From the NCBI GenBank assembly GCA_944393605.1, contig CALYAO010000017.1:1-64000 (forward strand): a stretch of DNA of 64,000 bases. Reading direction: 5' to 3'. Made by a program: the position numbers and the translations under genes. The notes under the pieces were generated by a model. The model had not been told where the DNA came from, did no database searches, and worked only from the letters and a program-made list of their open reading frames with translations. This DNA comes from an uncultured Clostridia bacterium. GTDB taxonomy: Bacteria > Bacillota > Clostridia > UBA1381 > UBA9506. Shown here piece after piece: positions 43,408 to 52,300 of this stretch; the first letter of the stretch is position 1; each line of letters opens with the position of its first letter.

Positions 43408-44415
43408 TCAAATAATCTCATCCCACACCTTAAACGTCTCATACACATTTTCGGGCTTGGCGCCGGGTCCAAACTCACAGTGTGCCACGCAGCCGCCCTG
43501 TTCCCACAGCGTCTCCTTGATGCGGATGACCGCCTCCCGGATGTCCTGCGTCGTCCCATAGGGCAGCAGGTGCTGGCGGTCCATCTCTCCCCAGAAGGTG
43601 ATGTGCCCCTTAAACTGTTTGAGCTTATCCAGCCCGATACAGAAAATCTGCGCATTTACGGTATCCAGCCCCAGGTCGATGAGCTCGGGGATGATGTCTA
43701 AGATATACCCATCCGAGTGCATTTTGATCTTTTTGCCATGCTTATGCGCAATCTCGATGTAATCCCGGTACATGGGCCGAAAGAGCTCCTTCCAAATGGA
43801 CGGGTTGATGAGGAGGCTGTGCTGCGAGCCCCAATCGTCCATGATGAACAGCCCCGACACGTCGGTCTGCGCCCATTGGGTCAGAAGCTCACAGTAGAAG
43901 GCATGCAGCTTTTCCAGGAATTCCATTAGCTTCCTAGGCCGCGTGAGCAGGTCGATGTACAGCTGCTCGGTGCTGCGGATGAACTGGAGCTGCTCAAACG
44001 GGCGGGGGCAGTATCCTGCGGTCACATACTTGTCCGTATTTCGACAGAATTCGTTTACCTTATCCACATCCAGCGTCAGCAGCTCGGTGGGAAAGCGCAC
44101 GTTGTCCGCGTCCTCCCACTCGTCCCCTCGGACGATGGGATCTTTTACCTCTCCTATGACACCCCGCTGGTAGTTGGTGAACACACAGCCCCACTCGTCC
44201 ACATACTGGCCGATCTCTGTGGGATTCCCCTTGGTGACGGGCGGCGTCTTGTAAAAACCAGGGCAGGTTACCGTGTCCCGCGGGAAATCCCGGTAAAACT
44301 GCTCCAACTCCTCTTTGTAATGGATCTCCGCCCAGGGAAGTGCATACATCTCCCGCGGAATCCGCTCGTTGTTTTGAAACTCCATGGTCTTAATGACCAG
44401 TTCTCTGGATGTCAT
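43408..44415 (-). CDS. Uroporphyrinogen decarboxylase (URO-D) family protein in a glycan operon
   Basis: A 335-residue TIM-barrel protein of the URO-D superfamily, which holds HemE, MtaA/MtbA-type methyltransferases and many unassigned members. It begins MTSRELVIKTMEFQNNERIP, the standard opening of the unassigned branch. DDWGSQHSLLINPSIWKELF (about 199-218), KIKMHSDGYILDIIPELIDL (about 235-254) and EFGPGAKPENVYETF follow. The His of HSDG is a likely metal ligand by analogy with methyltransferase members. It lies between the six-hairpin glycosidase (11 bases) and GH130 (32 bases), so it is co-transcribed. No haem or methanogenesis genes are near. Function in carbohydrate use is inferred from context only. 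Confidence 0.88.
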   Translation of the reverse strand: MTSRELVIKTMEFQNNERIPREMYALPWAEIHYKEELEQFYRDFPRDTVTCPGFYKTPPVTKGNPTEIGQYVDEWGCVFTNYQRGVIGEVKDPIVRGDEWEDADNVRFPTELLTLDVDKVNEFCRNTDKYVTAGYCPRPFEQLQFIRSTEQLYIDLLTRPRKLMEFLEKLHAFYCELLTQWAQTDVSGLFIMDDWGSQHSLLINPSIWKELFRPMYRDYIEIAHKHGKKIKMHSDGYILDIIPELIDLGLDTVNAQIFCIGLDKLKQFKGHITFWGEMDRQHLLPYGTTQDIREAVIRIKETLWEQGGCVAHCEFGPGAKPENVYETFKVWDEII

Positions 44416-44426
44416 ACCAGTGCCTC

Positions 44427-46445
44427 CTATTCCAGCACCACCCGCTTGGGTGTGCCCTCATATACAACTGATCCGTCCTTTACAATCCGCGTCCAGCCCG
44501 GCTTCATCTCAACGTCAATGGTGCTCCCACGATGCCGGTAGCCCCGGATGTTCACATACCCATCCTCGGGCGGCTGCGGCATTGCGACAATGCTGCCATC
44601 TAGCTTGGGGCACAGCCCCGCCATCCCGTACAGAACCGCCTGCAAACCCGCCACACCCGCGATGATGTTGGCACGCTTGTTGGCGGGGACGCCCGGCTTG
44701 TCACAGTAGTGCTCCTGCGGATAGTATGGCAGCTGCCTGCCCATCCAGAAGTGCCGCTTTAGCACATCCCATGCCAATTCAGGGCATCCGCAGCCCCACA
44801 GCGTCTCCGCCAGATTGGGGCCGTCTCCGCCGTAGCTGCCCGCACCCGACCAATCGGGGTCGTTGAGCTCATAGTGCAAAGCGTCCTCTGCGGAGACGCT
44901 GCTCACGCCGTAGTCCCCCAAAAATGCACCATCCCGCACGTGCCGCAGGAGTTTCTCCTGCATCGCAGCGTCACATGCGCCGTTGCGCAGCACGTCATAT
45001 GCCTGGATGGAGTACACCATCTCCACATGGCCGCCGGGGTGGATGCAGCGGAACCAGCCCGCATCCGCATCCCACAGCTTGTCGCGAATGGCCTTGCGGA
45101 TGGCATCCGCCTTCTCCCGCCATGCTGCAGCGCCCGGTCTGCCAAAGTGGTCCGCGAGGTCCGCCAGCCGATCATAGCACCAGGCCCGCTCCGCATTGGG
45201 GCTGGCAACCAAATATTCATACCCGCAGGTGCGCATCTCCAACAGATTGTGCTGCCGGCCATAGTCTTTGAGGCCATCCCGTTCTTCCAGGCGCGCCTCT
45301 TCGCCTTCCAGCACCCGCAGCATGTCGTCAAACAGCGCCTCCCCGCTGCCCGTCATGGTGACGCACATCCAGTAGAGATGAAACAGGGACCACAGGCTGT
45401 ACGAATAGCTGCACCAACCCAGCCCGCCGCCATCCAGCGACATGCTGATGTGGCGGTCAATGCCCGACTGTAGCATCGCGCTAAGAAAGTCCAGCGTTTT
45501 GTCCCCCAACAGCATGATGAGGGTCTCGGCACTGTACCCCGCGACATCCCACGGGTAACAGCAGATGGAGCCGCCGTCAATGCCGCTGGTGGCCGGGAAG
45601 GGCTGCACAACAAACGCTTCCTTTTCCCACAGAGACACCAGCCCACTTGCCAGGGAGCGGTTGTAATAGCCCACAAGGCCCGGGATGTCGCTCTCCAGCG
45701 TGGGTACACCATCCGACGCAGCCAGCACGCGCGCTTCCCATGCCGCACGGGTCTCCTGCTGCCATGCCAAAAGGCTTGCAGGCCGCGTGACCGTCTCACC
45801 CGGCAGGGTCAGGACCGCCGCCGCCCAGAACCGCCGCACGCCGCCCGGCGCAAGCTCTCCTTCCCCATCCGCCTCGGTCAGCAGCGTCACCCGCACCTGG
45901 TCGTTCTCCCAAATGCTGTCTCCCACCGGGAGAGCCGCCTGCTCAGACGGCTGAGGAGGCATAAATTCCCACTCCCCCAGCGGCACCGTCTTAGGATGCC
46001 CCGGATCCAACGTCGTCTGCACTTCCAGCGGCACCGCACAGTCCCCCCGGTTGGTCACGGTGAGCACCACCAGGACGCCCGCCCGGTGCACCAGCGGCAC
46101 CAGCGCGCTTTCTACGCCCAAAGACAACAGCGTCTCCTCCACGCGGTAGTGGTAGGTGCCGGTGCGTGTGATGGCATCGGGCTGCCAGCGGGCGCCCGAA
46201 AACAGCAAGCCGCAGTCCTCTTTTCCCTTATTGCCCGTGTCCGGGATGACATGTCCATTCGCCACAAGCGTAAAGGACAGCGAAAGATCCCCTGCGGCAA
46301 AGGGCGGAGAAAAACACCCCTTGACGCCCGCCGCCGTATCCGCAAGCGGCGCACAGGTGCTCCAACCGCTCCCCACCCAGACGTGGTGCGCCGGGGATAC
46401 GCATTTACGCAGATCCAGAGCAAAATCAGCAAGAGAAAACCCCAT
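44427..46445 (-). CDS. Six-hairpin (alpha/alpha-barrel) glycosidase, no signal peptide
   Basis: A 672-residue cytoplasmic enzyme. The N-terminal third is a beta-sandwich (GCFSPPFAAGDLSLSFTLVA, VVLTVTNRGDCAVPLEVQT). The rest is an alpha/alpha barrel with GSICCYPWDVAGYSAETLIM (about 320-339), GGGLGWCSYSYSLWSLFHLY, SPNAERAWCYDRL and NLAETLWGCGCPELAWDVL, as in GH36/63/94-like clan folds. The GH family is not certain. ATG 46445 has AAAGGAGGAG. First gene of the operon with the URO-D protein and GH130. Acidic residues within the barrel could be catalytic, but I cannot single them out. Confidence 0.82.
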   Translation of the reverse strand: MGFSLADFALDLRKCVSPAHHVWVGSGWSTCAPLADTAAGVKGCFSPPFAAGDLSLSFTLVANGHVIPDTGNKGKEDCGLLFSGARWQPDAITRTGTYHYRVEETLLSLGVESALVPLVHRAGVLVVLTVTNRGDCAVPLEVQTTLDPGHPKTVPLGEWEFMPPQPSEQAALPVGDSIWENDQVRVTLLTEADGEGELAPGGVRRFWAAAVLTLPGETVTRPASLLAWQQETRAAWEARVLAASDGVPTLESDIPGLVGYYNRSLASGLVSLWEKEAFVVQPFPATSGIDGGSICCYPWDVAGYSAETLIMLLGDKTLDFLSAMLQSGIDRHISMSLDGGGLGWCSYSYSLWSLFHLYWMCVTMTGSGEALFDDMLRVLEGEEARLEERDGLKDYGRQHNLLEMRTCGYEYLVASPNAERAWCYDRLADLADHFGRPGAAAWREKADAIRKAIRDKLWDADAGWFRCIHPGGHVEMVYSIQAYDVLRNGACDAAMQEKLLRHVRDGAFLGDYGVSSVSAEDALHYELNDPDWSGAGSYGGDGPNLAETLWGCGCPELAWDVLKRHFWMGRQLPYYPQEHYCDKPGVPANKRANIIAGVAGLQAVLYGMAGLCPKLDGSIVAMPQPPEDGYVNIRGYRHRGSTIDVEMKPGWTRIVKDGSVVYEGTPKRVVLE

Positions 46446-46469
46446 GTCGCTCCTCCTTTGTCGTTTTCC

Positions 46470-46498
46470 ATTATAGCTGTCCACAAAAACCAAGCCAA
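46470..46498 (-). promoter_or_regulatory. Promoter of the six-hairpin/URO-D/GH130 operon
   Basis: On the minus strand TTGGCT (46493-46498), 17 bases, TATAAT (46470-46475), 24 bases before the start codon; the leader is very short (about 18 bases). Confidence 0.7.
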
Positions 46499-46562
46499 TG
46501 GCCAATTTGACTTTTTCCTGTCTCTTGTGTCCCACAGCCCGCCGGCGCACATGCCGCCTATG

Positions 46563-46598
46563 CAAAACAGCGGGCGCCGTTCGTGCTGCGCCCGCTGC
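46563..46598 (-). terminator. Terminator of the giant surface-protein operon
   Basis: CAGCGGGCGC (46568-46577) and GCGCCCGCTG (46588-46597) pair around 10 bases; on the minus strand TTTTGC follows. It sits 40 bases after the 907-residue gene, before the next promoter. Confidence 0.75.
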
Positions 46599-46635
46599 CG
46601 ATTGTCCTGTTTGAAGGGCGCTAGCCCCGTGGTGT

Positions 46636-49359
46636 TTATTTGTAAATAAAGCAGTCCCGAATATCGCTCCACTTACAATGGATCAGCATAAACGATGCGT
46701 CCGACCCATAGGTTTTGAAGTCACGGATATCGTTGACGCTGCCCCATTCCACCTTGTCTCGCTCCCGGTCGTACACACAGATGTTGACCGAGCCCGCCAC
46801 ATAGGTATACAGGTTTGCCTCATCCGTCTCAAACTCCAACGCGGGCAGGGAATCCCGCTTATACGTGGAGGTCACACGAACCCCGCCGCCACCCTGAGAA
46901 TACACCATGGCATACACCAGGCCGACCTCATTTCTCGTCGTATTGGTAAACACAGATAGATCCATGTTGTCGGGGTTTTTCACTCGCCGGATGTCCATAT
47001 CCACCGAAATCCCTGAAATCTCACCCTGTGCGTTGGTCGCGTATCGGATCACGTCCCCCCGTTCCAGCTGGATGTATTGGCCAGGGACAATCTCCCAATT
47101 GTTGTCATACACCGGCTTTTGAACGGTATTGACGCTGTCCACAAACAGGGACTTTAGCGCACCGTCCTCCATGAAATACAACCTCGGCACCTCTTCCCCT
47201 TCGCTGTTGACTGCCATGGTCACGCTGTCCACCATAGAGCAAAGTGCGTCGGTGGATGGAATGTCACTGCCCTCCTCCAGCGTGGTATTGGGCCATACGA
47301 TAATGGAGGCAATTCCGCCGTCGCTGACATCATAAGCCACCAAATTTGCATACCGCTGGTTGTGAATAAAGCTGCTGTTTGTCCGGACTAGGAATTTTTC
47401 ATCGCTGATTTGATCGTTGCCGGGACCGGCCGTCGGCACAAAGAATACCACTGTCTCGGTATTGGCAATGACGCGGCTCCCAAAGATCCCCGCGCCTGAG
47501 CGCCAGCTTTCGCCGTCTGCCGAGGTGGATACGTCCATCTTGCGTAGAGACGTCACAGGATCTTCCGAACTGGTCAGATTGGCAGTATCCACATAATTGA
47601 TCTCATTTTTGGCGTTGGTTTTAAAGCGAACGACCTGCATATTGGTATAGCTGCCGCTGCCCTCCGTGACGGTGAGAAGCGCATACAGATCTTCCGGCGT
47701 CTTCCCTTTGACACCATCCAGCTCCAGTTTGTCCGCAACGTCCATCTCAACCATCGCACCATCGGTTGTCATGAGCTTGAGCTTAATCTCATTGTCTATC
47801 CCACCCATTTGCGCCACCTGCTTGATGTAACCATATTGGGTGGTATCATTGGTGGTACCGAGCTTGCCGGCAATCCTGCCCGCAAAATCCAGCAGGAAAG
47901 TTCCGGTATATCCGACCGCAATTTTTCCCGCTTCCTCCAAAAAGGACGGCGCCACAGTATGCTGTATGCCATCCAGCCACATCTTATCTTCATCCAAGGC
48001 AACGGCATCCATGGTCCCCGTGATTTTTTGAGAGGAGACAATGATCTCCACATATGTCCCATCCTGGCTAGGCATGATGGTCAAAACCTGGTTGGCCATG
48101 AGGGAATTGAGCCGCATTTCCCGGCCTTCTATGTCCCGGATCACCAGGCCGTCTTTATCCTCCATTTCCCCATAGGCAAAGGCAGTATAGGGCGTATACT
48201 TACCGTAGATCACCCGGTCACCCGTATCCAGCACCGAAAGCACGAATGTCTGATATTCCTGCACAAATGCGACGCCATATCCGGTATTGTTGTTGTCAAC
48301 GAGCGTCAGCTTCCCATCCGCCTCCAGCAGACGGGATAGGTCGTAATCAGGATATGCGATACCGTTGAAAATGATGTCCACACTGGTCAGCAGGGTTGCA
48401 AACGTGCTTCTGCCATCCTCCTGGAAATAGGTGATCCGCCCGCTCTGAACGTCGATCAAGTCCTTGCTGTCAATCTCCAGCACATTGGTCCTGGCCTGAG
48501 ATACATAGAGCAGCTGATAGTCCCCTTCCGCATCTTCCTGATAGTAGGCTTTGACGCCATAGCCCAGCAGGGAAGCCGCATCCGTCTCTCCGACGTAGGC
48601 CAAAACGGATGTGCCCCGGCTGTCCGTGATCAGGACCTGACCTCTGGGGGTTTTCGCATCGACCGAAGCCAGGCCGGTAAATGCATTGGCTTGGATAACA
48701 CCACTGATGACATCGCATTCTAAAAACTTGGTCAACACATTCTCCCCAGGGACGATGACAAAATCAGCCTGTTCCCCAATGCCCTTGAGCTGTGCAATGT
48801 CAATCTCCAGCATGTTGTAGAGCATGACGGCCGCCTGCGACTTCGACAGAGTCTGGCCCAGCGTCAGCCCTTTAAGCACCCCTAGGTTGGCCGCCCGGGC
48901 CAGATACCCAGACGGGAAACCGCCCATGTTCTCCGCCTGCTGCCAATACCCCAACAGGCGGATGACAATGCTGACCGCCTCCGCCGGCGTTATAAGCTCA
49001 TCGGGACGGAAGATGCGTCTGCCATAGCCACTGATCAGACCGTGCTGTTCCGCCGTCATCACCGACCGGTAATAGGGGTGATCGGGTTCCACATCCCGGA
49101 ACACATCCGTCTCTGCCGGAATAAAGTCGGGAGCGATGAGCTGGACCAGCATATCCACAAACGCCGCCCGGGTCATTTCCTCATCGGGGCGGAACTCCCC
49201 GCTGTCCGTCAGCGCGCCAAGGGCTGTCAGCACCTCCACGGCCTCCCGGTAATCCGCGTTGGCCGGCACGTCCGAATATGCCGCCACGCCGGCGCCAAGC
49301 GGTAGGCCCACTGTCAGCAGGCATACCGCCAAGGCCAGACATAACCATTTCTTCAGCAA
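46636..49359 (-). CDS. Secreted SLH-domain protein of unknown function, 907 residues
   Basis: N-terminal signal (MLKKWLCLALAVCLLTVGLP, cleavage near GVAA at about 27), then three SLH motifs (about 28-187: YSDVPANADYREAV, DEEMTRAAFVDML, LITPAEAVSIVIRLL). The remaining 700 residues are beta-rich with no family I recognise. They contain several similar short strands (GQVLITDSRGTSVLAY, GKYTPYTAFAYGEMEDKDG, DGTYVEIIVSSQKI). Possibly a scaffold or wall-attached assembly factor. The start is TTG at 49359 after AAAGGAGG, which overlaps the stop of the preceding 2493-residue gene, so the two are tightly coupled. Confidence 0.85.
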   Translation of the reverse strand: MLKKWLCLALAVCLLTVGLPLGAGVAAYSDVPANADYREAVEVLTALGALTDSGEFRPDEEMTRAAFVDMLVQLIAPDFIPAETDVFRDVEPDHPYYRSVMTAEQHGLISGYGRRIFRPDELITPAEAVSIVIRLLGYWQQAENMGGFPSGYLARAANLGVLKGLTLGQTLSKSQAAVMLYNMLEIDIAQLKGIGEQADFVIVPGENVLTKFLECDVISGVIQANAFTGLASVDAKTPRGQVLITDSRGTSVLAYVGETDAASLLGYGVKAYYQEDAEGDYQLLYVSQARTNVLEIDSKDLIDVQSGRITYFQEDGRSTFATLLTSVDIIFNGIAYPDYDLSRLLEADGKLTLVDNNNTGYGVAFVQEYQTFVLSVLDTGDRVIYGKYTPYTAFAYGEMEDKDGLVIRDIEGREMRLNSLMANQVLTIMPSQDGTYVEIIVSSQKITGTMDAVALDEDKMWLDGIQHTVAPSFLEEAGKIAVGYTGTFLLDFAGRIAGKLGTTNDTTQYGYIKQVAQMGGIDNEIKLKLMTTDGAMVEMDVADKLELDGVKGKTPEDLYALLTVTEGSGSYTNMQVVRFKTNAKNEINYVDTANLTSSEDPVTSLRKMDVSTSADGESWRSGAGIFGSRVIANTETVVFFVPTAGPGNDQISDEKFLVRTNSSFIHNQRYANLVAYDVSDGGIASIIVWPNTTLEEGSDIPSTDALCSMVDSVTMAVNSEGEEVPRLYFMEDGALKSLFVDSVNTVQKPVYDNNWEIVPGQYIQLERGDVIRYATNAQGEISGISVDMDIRRVKNPDNMDLSVFTNTTRNEVGLVYAMVYSQGGGGVRVTSTYKRDSLPALEFETDEANLYTYVAGSVNICVYDRERDKVEWGSVNDIRDFKTYGSDASFMLIHCKWSDIRDCFIYK

Positions 49360-49373
49360 ATTACTCGCCTCCT

Positions 49374-52300
49374 TTATTCGGCATAGGTGATGGTGTTGAA
49401 TATGATCTGCGCCGCCTGCGCTCTCGTCGCGCTGTCGAGCGGCTGGAACATATTGTCCCCCACGCCATTGATGATGCCAGATGCCTTCATCGCATTGACT
49501 GCGTTTACGGCATACCCATCAATCTGTGCCTCATCTGCAAAGGGCTCCGCATCAAACTGCATCTGAATCCCCAGCTCGGTAATGGCGCGGTAGAGCATCA
49601 CCGCCATATCCTCACGGGTAATCTCACTGCCAACGCCAAATGTGGTGTCCGACATGCCCTTCACCAGCCCGCTCTGGTATGCCGATGCGATATAGCTATA
49701 ATACCAGGCATCCTCCGGGACATCTACAAACGAGCAGGTGGCATCCGGGTCATAATACCCCAGCGCCAGCACAATCATCTTCACAAACTCTTCCCGCACA
49801 ACCTTCTGATCGGGATTGAATTGGGTGACATTGGACAAAACGCCGCGACGGGTCAAGGTGCCAATTGCCTCCTGCGCCCACGGCACCGTCTCCAGATCGG
49901 TAAATAAGAGCGGCACTTCTGGGGTATCGGGCTCCGTCGGCTGATTCATACCCGGCGTACTAAACCCAAGCCCACTGCCGCCGGTTCCGCCGCCACCGCC
50001 GCCAATCGTACTCGGGCGGTTCGGGCTGCCAGTATTCTGCCCGTTCGCAAGCGAGGACACCACGCTGTTAAACCGGTTTTGTACCGCCGCAACCGAGGCG
50101 TATTGCCGCCCCAGCATTTCTTTGAAAACGTCAGACGGGTCGAGGTTTGCATAGTCACTGCCCGCACTGGTGTTCACATCCACATAGGAGGCATAGGTCT
50201 GGGTCAGGAGGGTTTGCAGCGTCGTCCACGTGTTGGCCGGATTGCTGAATGCCGCACCGATCACCGCATCCACAAACGCCGCCTGCGCCTGCGCCAACGT
50301 GGTCATGGTCTTGGAGACCATGAGGGTGGCCGCGATGGCCCGCGTCCCCGCGTCCATCGCCTGATAATCCGCCAGCAGCCTGGTATCCAGGCCCAGTGCC
50401 CCTGCATACCGCAGGATCCAAGCGTCTTCCTTGTCCGCATCGGACTCGCTGTTGAGCAGCTCGAGGCCCACCGCAATGTCCAGCACATCCTGCACCGACT
50501 GCACATCCGTAAAGGGTGCTGTCCGGTTGGCATTGAAGCTGCTCAGCACGTTCCCCTTATCCACATACGAGAGCAGGTACTCGGTCAGATCCAATCCCAA
50601 ATAGGGGTCTTCCAGCATCTCACGGGTTACGGGATTTGCGTTATCGAGCGCTGCAATGAGGCTCGCGAGATTGTCCTGATGGGTGAAGTAGAAGGTGCCC
50701 GCCTTCTGATACCCCTGTGCATCCACGCCGGCTTCCACCGTATACATCCCCTGCGGCCACGACTCATCCAGCTGGATGTCCGTCGCGGCAAAGGTTCCGT
50801 TTGCCGCGGTCACCAGGTGGTCCACATAGACAATCTCCCCTTCGGACAGAACCGAAATGGGGATGAGCCGGCCGGCCTGTGCCGGGCTGATGGCGCCGCT
50901 TACCTCCAGACGGAGGGTCTGCGTGTTATACACCGCCGCAAGCGACGTCATATCCACGCTGCTGGTGCCCGACGGCATCCATTTCTCGGTACCCGCACTC
51001 GTCAGATCATATACGCCCGAGAGCAGCCGCTGTCCAGCCGCCCCAATCGCATCCCATACAAACACTTTGATGTGCTGGCTTGCCGCGGTTACTGTAAGGG
51101 ATGCCTCAAAGGACAGCGAATCCCCCGCAGAAAGTCCCGGGTGGGACTCGGTCACCACATCCAGCAGTTTTGCACCGTCGTACAGCGCCGCAATGCAAAC
51201 CACGTCTCCCAGGTCCGCATACACATCCCCTGTAAGCGACACATTTGCCGTACCAACCGTAAGCCGGTCGGTTTCGTTCACCGTGAGGGAGGAGACATAG
51301 AGCGCAGGCTGCTGCATGGTGTGGAACGCAAACGTCCGCGTCCCGCTATCCACGCTGATGCCCTCATAGTCTACCAGTGACGGGGACAGGGTCAACGTAT
51401 AATCCGTATCAAACGCCAGCGCACCGTCTAAAACCAGCGTACACGTTCTGGGGTCAAGCGGGTCGCTCAGCACCTCCGCTACCTCGGCGCCGTCTATGGC
51501 AAACGAGCCCGGCACAAAGGAAGCACGATCCATGTTTTTGTCAAAGGTCACCGTAAACTGCGGCTGGATGTCCACATTGTCCGCATTGATAGTCAGCGCA
51601 GGGATGCTCGCCTTGGCTGTCTGCGCCTCATACGTGAAGCGCACAGCCGAAACCGCAACCGCCCATGCATACCCGCTCTTGTATGCCGGGAACTTCACCT
51701 TCAGATATTGAATCTCATTGGGGTCCACAACCGTCTCTCCCGTGGCCGAATCCACCGGGAAGATCAGGTCCGCAATATTGGCCTCATGCAGATAGGTCGC
51801 ATACCCGGCGTTGTTGTACACGATGGTAGGCGCGGCATTGGCCGTAGCATATGTGACATTGTCCTCCGACACCTCAATGGTGAACAGCTGGGTGGAATCC
51901 ACCAAACCCGGCCCGTGAATCACCGACCAGACCTGGAAGCTTTTGAGCGCACCCGCCGGCACCTTGTATGTAATGTAGTTATCCGCAAAGTCGTTCAGCG
52001 GGCCATACCGGTCTGCACCGTGATCCGGATCATATTTCGGATCGGGATTGTTGACGCGCGCCGCGATATCGGGCCTGCCAGACGCATCCTTTGAGACGTC
52101 AAACACCAGGTTTGCGTCATTAATGTCCAAGCACTCATCCAAAACCGTCCCCGCAGGGGCCATAGGGCCTGTCGCAGTCGTCCGGAAGGTCAGCGTCTTG
52201 GGCAAAATCTCTTTGTCGCTCACCGCACACACCGCGTCCCCAATGGTGAGGGTGTATACGGTGTCCCGAGCCAGAGCGCTCCCAAACCGGATCTCACAGG

